From: Micromonospora cremea
Lineage (GTDB): Bacteria; Actinomycetota; Actinomycetes; Mycobacteriales; Micromonosporaceae
NCBI RefSeq assembly: GCF_900143515.1
Contig: NZ_FSQT01000001.1
Span: 1,612,001-1,676,000, forward strand
DNA length: 64,000 nt
Reading direction: 5' to 3'
The translations under genes were made by a program, and so were the position numbers. Below are positions 8,400 to 16,201 of this stretch, piece after piece (positions within the stretch are counted from its first letter, which is position 1; every line of letters starts with the position of its first letter). The notes below the pieces were generated by a model, which worked only from the letters and a program-made list of their open reading frames with translations, did not search any database and was not told where the DNA came from.

Positions 8400-8906
8400 G
8401 TGGAGGAGATCGACCGCGCCATCGTCGCAGCGTTGACCGCTGACGGCCGCCTGTCGTACACCGACCTGGCCGACAAGGTGGGGCTGTCGGTGTCCGCCGT
8501 GCACCAGCGGGTGCGCCGGCTCGAGCAGCGCGGTGTGATCAAGGGGTACGCCGCGCGGGTCTCCTTCGAGGCGCTGGACCTGCCGCTGACCGCGTTCGTG
8601 GCGATCCGCCCGTTCGACCCGTCGCAGCCGGATGACGCGCCGGAGCGGCTGGCTCACCTGCCCGAGATCGACTCCTGCTACTCGGTGGCGGGGGAGGACT
8701 TCTACATGCTGCTGGTGCGGGTCGCCAGCCCGACCGACCTGGAGCGGGTGCTCCAGGAGATTCGTACGTCGGCGAACGTGACCACCCGGACCACGGTGGT
8801 GCTGTCCACGCCGTACGAGAACCGGCCGCCGAAGATCAGTGCCGGGCCACCGAGTCGGTCGCGGTCCCGGGTGCCGGAGGAGCCGGCTGGTTCCACCGCA
8901 GGATGA
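8400..8906 (+). CDS. Lrp/AsnC family transcriptional regulator
   Basis: A 168-residue regulator. Residues 1-50 form the AsnC helix-turn-helix (IDRAIVAALTADGRLSYTDL, then VGLSVSAVHQRVRRLEQRGVI), followed by the RAM ligand/oligomerisation domain (AFVAIRPFDPS, CYSVAGEDFYMLLVRV). Members sense amino acids or other small molecules and form octamers. GTG 8400 is chosen because the first helix begins directly there; GGTAGG lies nine bases upstream. Located just after the peptidase/acyl-CoA dehydrogenase pair, it may control those genes. Its last 71 bp overlap the 3' end of the convergent phosphatase gene. Confidence 0.88.
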   Translation: MEEIDRAIVAALTADGRLSYTDLADKVGLSVSAVHQRVRRLEQRGVIKGYAARVSFEALDLPLTAFVAIRPFDPSQPDDAPERLAHLPEIDSCYSVAGEDFYMLLVRVASPTDLERVLQEIRTSANVTTRTTVVLSTPYENRPPKISAGPPSRSRSRVPEEPAGSTAG

Positions 8907-9447
8907 CCTGCCGCCCGTGCTCGTGACCGAGCACGCTGACCGTGGCGGTGTCCAGGCGCAGCAGGCCGCCGGCGGACGGGGGCAGGCCGATCCAGCGGGC
9001 GCCGAGCACCCGCAGGCTGTGCGCGTGACCCACCAGCGCCACGGTGCCCCGGTCGAGCAGTGGGGCGACCCGGGTCAGCACCCGGTCGAGGCGGGCTCCC
9101 ACCTGCGCGGGTGACTCTCCGCCGGGGGATCCGTCGGTCCAGATGTTCCAGTGCGGTTGGTCTTCGTGGATGTCGGCGGTGGTGCGGCCCTCGTACTCGC
9201 CGTAGTTCCACTCGCTGAGGTCCTCGTCGACGGTGTCGACGGTGAGCCCGGCCAGCTGCGCGGTGCGCAGCGCACGGGAGCGGGGGCTGGCCAGCACCGT
9301 GACGAATCGCCGCCCGGCCAGGAACGCGGCGAGGGTGCGGGCCTGCCGCTCGCCGTCGGGGGTCAGCTCCAGATCGGTGTACGAGGTGTGTCGCCGCGTG
9401 GCGCTCCAGGTGGTCTCGCCGTGTCGGATCAACAGGAGCTCTCCCAT
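8836..9447 (-). CDS. histidine phosphatase family protein
   Basis: A 203-residue protein of the phosphoglycerate-mutase-like superfamily. The catalytic LLIRHGET is at residues 5-12, with further conserved SPRSRALRTAQLAG, the acid region EWNYGEYEGRT, and VALVGHAHSLRVLGARW with the second catalytic His. It should dephosphorylate a small phosphorylated metabolite through a phosphohistidine; the substrate cannot be read from sequence. ATG 9447 is chosen because the RHG motif follows at the usual distance. Confidence 0.9.
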   Translation of the reverse strand: MGELLLIRHGETTWSATRRHTSYTDLELTPDGERQARTLAAFLAGRRFVTVLASPRSRALRTAQLAGLTVDTVDEDLSEWNYGEYEGRTTADIHEDQPHWNIWTDGSPGGESPAQVGARLDRVLTRVAPLLDRGTVALVGHAHSLRVLGARWIGLPPSAGGLLRLDTATVSVLGHEHGRQVILRWNQPAPPAPGTATDSVARH

Positions 9448-9623
9448 GCGGCCAGTTAACCATCGCGAACACGGCGGCACCGGTCGGCCTCCGATGCAGC
9501 CGCTTCATGCACTCAACCTATCGTCCTAGGACGCTCTACCGGATGTGCCGACCGGCACTGCCGGTTTCGGCACCCGGAGACCGGGCAAGCGAGCCGGGAG
9601 AGCCGCCAGACGGAGGAGGCACG

Positions 9624-9818
9624 ATGAGCTTCACCGAGAAGGCACGGAACAAGGTCGAGCAGATGGCCGGTGCCGCGAAGGAGCGGGTCGGCGACAAGAC
9701 CGACAACGAGCAGATGCGTGGCGAGGGCGCCAGCCAGCAGAGCAACGCGCGCGCCAAGCAGGCCGGTCAGGACATGAAGGAAGCCGGTCGCAACGTGAAG
9801 GACGCCTTCACGAAGTGA
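9624..9818 (+). CDS. CsbD family stress protein
   Basis: A 64-residue, highly charged, Gln/Ala/Lys-rich protein beginning MSFTEKARNKVEQMAGAAKE, with the paired KxxxxVGDKTDN-type segments of CsbD. Homologues are general-stress proteins of unknown mechanism, under SigB control in Bacillus. Start ATG 9624 has GGAGGAGG just upstream. Isolated between a convergent phosphatase and a strong hairpin at 9832-9865. I could not identify a convincing SigB-like promoter. Confidence 0.85.
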   Translation: MSFTEKARNKVEQMAGAAKERVGDKTDNEQMRGEGASQQSNARAKQAGQDMKEAGRNVKDAFTK

Positions 9819-9831
9819 CCTGAGCGGTCCG

Positions 9832-9865
9832 CGGGTCCCCGGGCGACGATGCGCCCGGGGACCCG
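9832..9865. terminator. hairpin terminator after csbD
   Basis: A perfect 14-bp inverted repeat (CGGGTCCCCGGGCG and its complement) with a 6-base loop, 13 bp after the csbD stop. No T-run follows, as is common in actinobacteria. Confidence 0.7.
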
Positions 9866-9891
9866 TCGTGTGCGCCGGCTAGGGTCGCGAG

Positions 9892-10233
9892 GTGACCGTG
9901 CTGCGCTCCCTGGTGTTGTTCGCGCTGGCCGCGCTGGCCGAGATCGGCGGCGCCTGGCTGGTCTGGCAGGGTTGGCGGGAGCAGCGCGGCCTGTGGTGGA
10001 TCGCCGCCGGCGTGGTCGCGTTGGGCGCGTACGGCTTCGTCGCCACGTTCCAGCCGGACGCGCATTTCGGCCGGATCCTGGCCGCGTACGGCGGGGTGTT
10101 CGTGGCGGGCTCGCTGGGCTGGGCGATGCTGGTGGACGGCTTCCGCCCGGACCGGTGGGACCTGACGGGCGCGGCGCTCTGCCTGCTCGGCGTCGCCGTC
10201 ATCATGTACGCGCCGCGCGGCGCCTCGGCCTAG
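9892..10233 (+). CDS. YnfA/UPF0060 family small membrane protein
   Basis: A 113-residue protein with four hydrophobic helices, [11 protein letters not shown] near the start and [25 protein letters not shown] in the middle. This is the UPF0060 (YnfA) pattern, related to small multidrug-resistance transporters. YnfA has been linked to efflux in enterobacteria, but its role here is unproven. GTG 9892; stands alone, 26 bp after a terminator hairpin. Confidence 0.88.
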   Translation: MTVLRSLVLFALAALAEIGGAWLVWQGWREQRGLWWIAAGVVALGAYGFVATFQPDAHFGRILAAYGGVFVAGSLGWAMLVDGFRPDRWDLTGAALCLLGVAVIMYAPRGASA

Positions 10234-10272
10234 CGTCGCCGGCATGCCAACGCGCCGCCCCGCGGTCGTCGT

Positions 10273-11301
10273 TCAGACGGCGGAACGCTCCGCGATCGGC
10301 CGGCGGCGCAGGCCCACGCTCGAAATGGCCGGCGGTACGTAGGCCACGTCGTTGGGGCCGGCGTCGGTGCCGGGGGGAGCGATCTCGTCGATCCGGTCGA
10401 GGATGTCGTCGGTCAGCGTGACGTCGGCGCCGGCCAGCAGGTCGTCGAGCTGCGCCATGGTGCGCGGCCCGATGATCGCCGAGGTGACGCCCGGGTGCGC
10501 GATCGCGAACGCCATCGCGAGATGGGTCATCGGCAGGCCGGCCTGTTCGGCGAGCGGGATGAGCTGCTCCACCACGTCGAGCTTGCGCTCGTCGCTGAAG
10601 TGCTGCGGGGTGTAACCCGACCGGTGGCTGTCGAACTGCTGGCCCTTGCGGTACCGGCCGGTCAGCAGGCCCTGGCCCAGTGGGCTCCACACCAGCGTGC
10701 CCATCCCGTAACGCTGGCAGACCGGTAGCACCTCACGTTCGATGCTCCGGTTGAGGATCGAATACGGCGGTTGCTCGGTCCGGAAGCGTTCGAGGCCGCG
10801 CCGCTCGGCGACCCACTGCGCTTCGACGATGTCCGAGGCGGGGAAGGACGAGGCGCCGATCGCGCGTACCTTGCCGCTGTGGATGAGGTCGGACAGGGCG
10901 GACAGCGTCTCCTCCACGTCGACGGACGGGTCGGGACGGTGGATCTGGTAGAGGTCGAGGTGGTCGGTCTGCAACCGGCGCAGGGAGTTCTCGACCGCTG
11001 TCATGATCCAGCGCCGCGAATTCCCGCGGTGGTTCGGGTCGTCGCCCATCGGGTAGTGCAGCTTGCTGGCGAGTACGACGTTGTCACGGCGGCCCTTGAG
11101 CGCCTTTCCGACGATCACCTCCGATTCGCCGCCGGAGTACACGTCCGCGGTATCGACGAAATTGATCCCTGCATCCAGTGCCTTGTGGATGATGCGGATC
11201 GAGTCGTCGTGGTCGGGGTTTCCCATGGCGCCGAACATCATGGCGCCGAGGCAGTACGGGCTGACGTTGATTCCCGTGCGGCCCAGGTTGCGGTATTTCA
11301 T
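10273..11301 (-). CDS. aldo/keto reductase
   Basis: A 342-residue NADPH-dependent oxidoreductase with the complete tetrad: Asp and Tyr in FVDTADVYSGGESE, Lys in VVLASKLHYPMG and His in DLYQIHRPD. The length and WSPLGQGLLTGRY motif resemble the YghZ/Gpr-like AKR branch. It reduces aldehydes or ketones; the native substrate is unknown. It lies 81 bp downstream of the DUF385 oxidoreductase gene in the same direction, with the AraC-type regulator further upstream. Start ATG 11301. Confidence 0.9.
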   Translation of the reverse strand: MKYRNLGRTGINVSPYCLGAMMFGAMGNPDHDDSIRIIHKALDAGINFVDTADVYSGGESEVIVGKALKGRRDNVVLASKLHYPMGDDPNHRGNSRRWIMTAVENSLRRLQTDHLDLYQIHRPDPSVDVEETLSALSDLIHSGKVRAIGASSFPASDIVEAQWVAERRGLERFRTEQPPYSILNRSIEREVLPVCQRYGMGTLVWSPLGQGLLTGRYRKGQQFDSHRSGYTPQHFSDERKLDVVEQLIPLAEQAGLPMTHLAMAFAIAHPGVTSAIIGPRTMAQLDDLLAGADVTLTDDILDRIDEIAPPGTDAGPNDVAYVPPAISSVGLRRRPIAERSAV

Positions 11302-11382
11302 GGTTGTCCCTTGGAGTGATTCGGTGATTGGTCGATCTCGTGCCGGACAGGAACGGCGCGTGACCGTTTCCTGGGGTGTGGA

Positions 11383-11832
11383 CTATCCGGACCGAGTCGA
11401 GGACGCGGTGCGCAGTTCCTCGTCGTCGAACACGATTTCGACAAGTGGGCTGCCCGCGAACCAGTCGTCGAACGTCTGGCGCCGGCTGACCCGAGCGGCG
11501 ATCTCGGGTCGGTTCTGCAGGTCGAGGACCGCGGTGATCACCCGCCGTCGTGTCGGCTCGTCGACCGGCACCGCGGTGGCGGGCAGGTCGGCGGTGACAC
11601 CGTGCTTGAGATGCACCGTGAACCGTGGGTGGGCGCGTACGTTCGCGTACCAACTGCGGGGTCCGGGCATCCCGGTCAGGTACCAGCGACCGTCGACGCG
11701 GTGGAACCAGATTTCGATGCGTCGTGGGATGCCGGTGCGTGCGCCCAGTGTGGTGATGTCGATGGTGCGCTCGGCCGCGGACGAATCCGGTCCGATGGCG
11801 AGGGCTCGCGCGACGGCGTCGTTCACGGTCAT
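11383..11832 (-). CDS. DUF385 nitroreductase/deazaflavin-type oxidoreductase
   Basis: A 149-residue protein with ITTLGARTGIPRRIEIWF and GMPGPRSWYANVRAHPRF, the core of the DUF385 (Ddn-like) split-barrel family, whose studied members use F420 or FMN. A role in reducing quinones or xenobiotics is inferred from family. ATG 11832 has no Shine-Dalgarno of its own but overlaps (ATGA) the stop of a 24-codon upstream ORF that has one, suggesting coupled translation. An upstream AraC regulator and a downstream aldo/keto reductase make a plausible redox-detoxification unit. Confidence 0.8.
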   Translation of the reverse strand: MTVNDAVARALAIGPDSSAAERTIDITTLGARTGIPRRIEIWFHRVDGRWYLTGMPGPRSWYANVRAHPRFTVHLKHGVTADLPATAVPVDEPTRRRVITAVLDLQNRPEIAARVSRRQTFDDWFAGSPLVEIVFDDEELRTASSTRSG

Positions 11833-11903
11833 GGGCGGATCGAGGGTTCGTCGTAGCGGGGCGCGTCGCCCTCGATCACGGTCCGGCTCGTTGTGTACGT
11901 CAT
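11829..11903 (-). CDS. 24-codon upstream ORF, possible leader peptide
   Basis: ATG 11903 is preceded by AGAGGG at good spacing and encodes MTYTTSRTVIEGDAPRYDEP followed by four more residues. Its TGA overlaps the ATG of the DUF385 gene. No family match is recognised. It could serve as a translational coupler, or be the residue of a longer protein. Confidence 0.4.
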   Translation of the reverse strand: MTYTTSRTVIEGDAPRYDEPSIRP

Positions 11904-11963
11904 TTTCTAACCCTCTCGCTGAGCGTGGGCCTGCACCGTCCTTTTTGCTTTTGGATGGCTGTC

Positions 11964-11976
11964 CCGGAATTTCCGG
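11964..11976. promoter_or_regulatory. short palindrome in the DUF385/AraC intergenic region
   Basis: CCGGAA-T-TTCCGG is a perfect inverted repeat 60 bp upstream of the 24-codon ORF, within the 168-bp gap that follows the AraC-type gene. It is a candidate operator. No clear -35/-10 pair was identified. Confidence 0.35.
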
Positions 11977-12071
11977 CAGGTTCTGATGAGTCCATTGAAG
12001 CAGCGCCGCAGAGGCCGAACTAGCGAAATCGTGTCGTGTGGTTGCACAATCCTCTCCGCCCAGAGTCGGCG

Positions 12072-12977
12072 TCAGGGAAGTGCGGTGCCGGCACTTCCAG
12101 ATCCGGCACGTATTCGCAGCGCGTCGATGCTGGGCGGAGCGCCGAACAGGCGCCGGTACTCCCGGCTGAATTGGGACGGGCTGTCGTATCCGACGCGATG
12201 GGCAACGCGGGTGATGTCGTTGGGGCTGTTTGTCAGCAGTAGTCGCGCCGTCTGCAGCCGGATGTGCTTCTGGAACTGGATGGGGCTCATCGCCGTCACC
12301 GCCTGGAAGTTCCGGTGGAACGCGGAGACGCTCATTCCGGAGAGGTGTGCCACCTCCTCGACGCGGAACGGCCGGCTGTAGTTCTCTCGGATCCATTGGA
12401 CGGCCCGGGCGATGTGGCTCAGGCTGCTGTCCGCCAGGCCGATCTGCCGAACGGCCTCACCTTGTTCGCCGGTCATCAACCGCCAGAGGATCTCGCGCTT
12501 GAACAGGGGGGCCAGGGTCCTGCGGTCCTGTGGCCGGTCGAGCAGGCGTAGCAGCCGCACGATGGCGTCGAGCAGCTCGTCCGGGGCGTCACTGACCGCG
12601 ATTCCGGGCCGTGCGGTGCTGGGGGAGCGTGGCAGGTCGCCCGGCCCGGCCCGCAGCAGCAGCTCCGCGATGGCGGCGGGGTCCAGGGTCATCCCGAAGC
12701 CGAGTGCGGAGTGGCCCGGGGCGGCTTCGATGACGTGCCCTGTCACCGGGAGGTCGATCGAGGCGACGAGGTACTGACCTGGGCCGTACTCGTAGACCTG
12801 GTCGCCGAGGGCGAGGCGCTTGCCACCCTGGGCGATGACCGCCAGCACCTTGCCGGACATGGAGGAGACCGGGGGAGCGGTGTGGTCGATCCGGCAGACC
12901 CGCACGCCTTCGATGGCGGTGGTCAGATCGAGGCGCACATGCCGTTCCAACAGTTCGCGAAGCTCGTCCAGGAGCAT
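12072..12977 (-). CDS. AraC family transcriptional regulator (AraC_N type)
   Basis: A 301-residue regulator. Residues 1-150 match the AraC_N cupin-like domain (VCRIDHTAPPVSSMSGKVLA), residues 200-300 the double helix-turn-helix (RPFRVEEVAHLSGMSVSAFH, then NDITRVAHRVGYDSPSQFSR). Regulators of this type commonly control a neighbouring reductase or dehydrogenase. ATG 12977 is used because the N-terminal domain begins there; no strong Shine-Dalgarno is visible. The 168-bp downstream gap with a palindrome suggests it acts on the DUF385/aldo-keto reductase genes. Confidence 0.88.
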   Translation of the reverse strand: MLLDELRELLERHVRLDLTTAIEGVRVCRIDHTAPPVSSMSGKVLAVIAQGGKRLALGDQVYEYGPGQYLVASIDLPVTGHVIEAAPGHSALGFGMTLDPAAIAELLLRAGPGDLPRSPSTARPGIAVSDAPDELLDAIVRLLRLLDRPQDRRTLAPLFKREILWRLMTGEQGEAVRQIGLADSSLSHIARAVQWIRENYSRPFRVEEVAHLSGMSVSAFHRNFQAVTAMSPIQFQKHIRLQTARLLLTNSPNDITRVAHRVGYDSPSQFSREYRRLFGAPPSIDALRIRAGSGSAGTALP

Positions 12978-13111
12978 GCCCCGAGTGCAGCACGAGACCT
13001 GCGGTGACCGCTGGTCAGCGGCAGGATCGTGCAAGGACTCGCCAGTTTCGTGGCTACGTCCATCGGGCCTGGTCGAGAGCTGGGGGACAACGGTTCGCCT
13101 TCACGTTTGCG

Positions 13112-14026
13112 ATGATCACCGCCGTGATCCGACCTTGGTTGCGCCCGCTGCTCGGTGTTCTGGTCGCGGCGGCCGTCGTTGGCGCTGCGGCGTCCGCGAT
13201 CGCGCTCTCCGGGGCGCCGTCGCCGGACGCGCCCACCCTCGTCGGCCCGTCCATCGAGGCCGCCGTTGCGGGAGGGCCGTCGAGTAGCGCCGAGGCCACC
13301 GCACAGGTACGTCCACCGGCGGCCACCGTTGCGGGAGCGACGCGGGTGGGGAGCCGGCCACCGGTGGTGGATCACGGCCCGCGTACCGGCAACCGGGTCG
13401 CGCTGACGTTCGACGCGGACATGACCGACGGGATGCTGCGGAACCTGCGTGCCGGTCGGGTGAAGTCCTACGCCAATCTGCGCATCGTCGACCTGCTGGA
13501 GCGGGAGCAGGTGCCGGCGACGTTCTTCCTGACCGGCAAGTGGGTGGAGCGGTATCCGGACCTCACCCGGCGGCTCGCGGACAACCCGCGCTTCGAGCTG
13601 GCCAACCACACGTACGGGCACCTGGCGTACACGGGCGACTGCTACGACCTGCCGCGGGTGCCCGCGAAGGGCATGACAGAGGACGCGGCGAAGACCTTTG
13701 AGCTGATCGAGCCGTACGGCGGCCGGCAGACGCGGTACTTCCGGTTTCCGGGGCTCTGTCACGACGCGGCGGCGCTGTCCGCGCTGGCACCGCTCGGCCT
13801 GACGGTGGTGGACGGGGACGTGGTCAGCGGCGACCCGTTCGCCACCGCCTGGGAGCCGATCGTGCGGGCGGTGCTGGACAACGTACGCCCCGGGTCGGTC
13901 GTGATCATGCATGTGACCGAGGCGAACGCCGCGATGACGGACGAGGCGCTGCCGCACATCCTGGCCGGGCTCCGCGACCGGGGCCTGGTCCCGGCGACGC
14001 TGTCCGAGGTGCTGGCCGCCACCTGA
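13112..14026 (+). CDS. polysaccharide deacetylase (NodB domain), exported
   Basis: A 304-residue protein with an N-terminal hydrophobic segment (residues 9-31) acting as signal anchor or signal peptide, an Ala/Pro-rich spacer, and a NodB domain. It shows TFDADMTDG (metal Asp pair), ANHTYGHLAY (metal His pair), RYFRFPG and the C-terminal VIMHVTE. It should de-N-acetylate GlcNAc or MurNAc residues of cell-wall or other extracellular glycans. ATG 13112 and GTG 13124 are both possible starts. Divergent from the AraC gene across 134 bp. Confidence 0.87.
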   Translation: MITAVIRPWLRPLLGVLVAAAVVGAAASAIALSGAPSPDAPTLVGPSIEAAVAGGPSSSAEATAQVRPPAATVAGATRVGSRPPVVDHGPRTGNRVALTFDADMTDGMLRNLRAGRVKSYANLRIVDLLEREQVPATFFLTGKWVERYPDLTRRLADNPRFELANHTYGHLAYTGDCYDLPRVPAKGMTEDAAKTFELIEPYGGRQTRYFRFPGLCHDAAALSALAPLGLTVVDGDVVSGDPFATAWEPIVRAVLDNVRPGSVVIMHVTEANAAMTDEALPHILAGLRDRGLVPATLSEVLAAT

Positions 14027-14123
14027 CCGGCCCGCACGTCCAGGCTGAGGTGTCGACGTACGGCGCGGCGGGAGCTGTTTCTGATGCCGGTCAGGGAGGC
14101 TCCGGCATGATGTTGGCGAGCGC

Positions 14124-14158
14124 GATACCTCGGAGTCATATTGATACCCCAGAGGCAT
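14124..14158. promoter_or_regulatory. tandem operator-like repeats
   Basis: GATACCTCGGAGTCAT (14124-14139) and GATACCCCAGAGGCAT (14143-14158) match at 13 of 16 positions, 19 bp apart. Each is itself an imperfect palindrome of form GATACC-N-GGNATC. No intact gene begins next to them, so they may be orphan regulatory sites left by a lost gene. Confidence 0.4.
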
Positions 14159-14299
14159 CACGCTCGTCACGGACCGACCGATGCCTTGCCGCGGCGGCTG
14201 ATGTCGGTTCTCATCGGAGACTCATGCCCTCGCTTCGTCTTGACTGGCGGTGGCTCAGGTGGGAACGGGCCGGGACTCCTCCCGGTTCCCCGGCAGTAA

Positions 14300-14545
14300 C
14301 GCGTCCAGCGTCGCTGCCCGGTCAGGATGTCTAGCGGCACCAGGGCCAGCACGACCACCTCGGCGAGCCGCCCGGAGCTGGCGAGATCGCCACGCTGGTG
14401 GCGAAGACCCGATGCCGGTTGAGCGGTTCGGCGACCGCGCCGGCGGCGAGCATAAGCTGGCGAAGGTGGCGTTGTAGCCGTTCACCACCCGCACGCTGGC
14501 CAGCCCGTCAGCCGACGGATCCTTGCGGCGGGTGGGCCGACGCAT
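14300..14545 (-). pseudogene. relic of an EmrB/QacA-type MFS drug exporter
   Basis: Reading leftward from 14545, one frame gives SVRVVNGYNATFAS. One frameshift later another gives LMLAAGAVAEPLNRHRVFA, then further out-of-frame hydrophobic text including VVVLALVPLDIL. Joined, this resembles the helix 2 / motif A region of DHA2 drug exporters (family pattern VVNAYxLTFAxLLLxxGxLxDRxGRRRVF). No start, no full domain and several shifts: a decayed fragment. The 500-bp gap 14027-14548 otherwise holds only the tandem repeats at 14124. Confidence 0.5.
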
Positions 14546-14548
14546 GGC

Positions 14549-14581
14549 GGAACGCCCAACCCGTCAATGGTTGGGCGTTCC
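14549..14581 (-). terminator. hairpin terminator of the CHRD gene
   Basis: A perfect 13-bp inverted repeat (GGAACGCCCAACC and its complement, 7-base loop) begins 21 bp after the stop of the CHRD reading frame on the minus strand. Confidence 0.7.
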
Positions 14582-14601
14582 CACCGTCGCGAGGCGACAG
14601 G

Positions 14602-15454
14602 TCACTTCTCGTCGTTGGACCGATCGTCCCCGTTGTTGTGGCCCTTGTCCCGGTCCTTGTCGCCCTTGTCGTCGTGGCCCTTGTCCCGGTCCTTGTCGCC
14701 CTTGTCGTCGTGGCCCTTGTCCCGGTCCCGGTCCTCGTGGTCCCGGTCCCAGTTCTTCTGGAACTCGTTCCAGTCCCGGTCCTCGTCGTCGCTTGACCAC
14801 GAGTCCCGGTTCTTGTCGTCCTGGTCCCGCTTGTCGTCGCTCTTGATCTGGCCGCGGATTTCGCCGTTCGGGTACTTCTTGGTGTGCACGTTCACGTAGG
14901 TGACGCCGGCTTCGATCGCGTCGACGAGTTCGTCGAACTCGCCCGGCTCGATGCCCTGGTCGGCGGGGCCGACCACGTCATCGGGCTTGATGGTCCCCTC
15001 GATGGTGGCTGGGGCCTGGGGGCAGGACTGGACGTCGTGCGACGGGCCACCCTTCGCGTCCTTCAGGTTGGAGCACAGGAAGACGGCGATGCCGCCGCTC
15101 TGGTGCCTCCCTCCGAAGTGGATGTGCGCCTGCTGGACGTCCTTCAGGTCCTCGTAACTTCAGCTCGAACTCGATCTTCTTGTCCCGTTGGTCGATCGTG
15201 GCTTCGAACCGGCCGGAGCCGGGCGTCGAGATCGGCTTTGGGTCTTCCTCGAAGCCGCTGAGCTTGGCCCGGACGTTCACCTCCTTTCTGTCCCGCGAGT
15301 CGCTCCAGTCCCGCGAGTCGTGGGAGTCGTGCGACTCCCGCTTGTCGCCCGAGTCGACTCGGCCGTCGCCCATGGCGGCGGTGCCGATGGCGCTTGCCGC
15401 CACTGCTGCGCTGGCCGCCATCGCGACCGCCCAGAGTCGGGTACGTCCCATCAC
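14602..15454 (-). pseudogene. CHRD-domain exported protein, split by a +1 frameshift
   Basis: The first frame (from 15454 GTG or 15451 ATG, AGGGAG upstream) gives a signal peptide and an acidic linker, then the first half of a CHRD domain (VRAKLSGFEEDPKPISTPGS, IEFELK). At about 15155-15160 an extra T shifts the frame. Restoring it yields YEDLKDVQQAHIHFGGRHQS, IAVFLCSNLKD, then GVTYVNVHTKKYPNGEIRGQ, completing the domain. The tail is a hydrophilic Asp/Lys/Arg/His-rich region with 36-bp repeats. CHRD domains occur in secreted proteins of uncertain function. Whether this is a real inactivating mutation or a base-calling error cannot be told here. Confidence 0.8.
14641..14728. repeat. 36-bp coding tandem repeat in the CHRD tail
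   Basis: The unit beginning GCCCTTGTCCCGGTCCTTGT starts at 14641 and 14677, with a partial third copy at 14713. It encodes repeated Asp/Lys/Gly/His-rich dodecapeptides in the C-terminal tail. Copy number is likely to vary by slippage. Confidence 0.75.
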
Positions 15455-15759
15455 TGCTGCTCCCTTCTACGTGGAGTCCTGAGCCGCGGGATCACTGGCG
15501 GACGAACCACTCATGACCGGACTCAGGCAGGCAAAGGTGCCGTGCGCCGGAGGTCGTTGTCGTCGAGACCGTCCAGCACTCGGTTCGATTAGCACCCTTT
15601 GTGAAATTGTTCCACGTTCGTGGCAAAGGTGAGTCGGCTTCCCTGATCCGACCGCCAAGGGATCTTCGAGAGCTGTAGATCAGACTGTGCCCTGTGCGGC
15701 CCGCCCGGGCGGTTCGACGGGGCCGACCACGCTCGATGCGGCGGCCGTCGGTGCACGCC

Positions 15760-16050
15760 CCGGCGGTACCCTCCGGCACCAGCACGGCGGTGACGGTGAC
15801 GAGCTGGACGTGGGGGAGGGTGACGCCGACGGCGACGGTGGCCAGCACCGCCAGCACGGCGCTGAGCCGGCTGAGGGGGATGGGCAGGCGCAGGGCGCGG
15901 CGGGCGGCGGTGACGCCGATCAGGAAGAGCGCCGCTGAGGGCGAGGCGGCGCCGGGGTCGCCGGCTGGTCGGGATGGGCGACGGCGGCGTGCAGCCCGGC
16001 GGCGGTGGGAATGACCCCGAGCAGCAGCAGGACCTGGGGAAGGACCTAGG
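15760..16050 (-). pseudogene. relic of the C-terminal end of an LtrA-like membrane protein
   Basis: From about 16033 leftward one frame reads VLLLLGVIPTAAGLHAAVAH, then stops. After a shift, another reads ALFLIGVTAARRALRLPIPL followed by a second hydrophobic helix (LSAVLAVLATVAVGVTLPHV). This resembles the last helices of low-temperature-requirement A proteins. There is no start and at least one frameshift. The rest of the 15455-16201 gap contains only the CHRD upstream region and a terminator hairpin. Confidence 0.4.
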
Positions 16051-16158
16051 CGCGGGCGGCGGTCCGGCTGGGCGGCGGGTGCCCCCGATCGGCGGTGCCG
16101 GCGTCCGGGGCGGGCCGCGGGTGGCGCCTGGTGGGGGCGGTAGTCGCCCGGAATGGCC

Positions 16159-16189
16159 GACACCCCCGGGAGGGGATCCCGGGGGTGTC
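16159..16189 (-). terminator. hairpin terminator after kamA
   Basis: A 13-bp perfect inverted repeat (GACACCCCCGGGA and its complement) with a 5-base loop, 13 bp beyond the kamA stop codon. Confidence 0.75.
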
Positions 16190-16201
16190 GTGGGTGGTGG
16201 G

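Noticed and set aside
12923..14170. 415-codon minus-strand frame across the polysaccharide deacetylase gene
   Set aside because: Composition is Arg/Gln/His/Pro-rich with no domain; the opposite strand encodes a clear NodB protein.
14641..14728. 36-bp direct repeats resembling a short CRISPR array
   Set aside because: The repeats are contiguous without spacers, lie in the reading frame of the CHRD tail and encode a repeated charged dodecapeptide.
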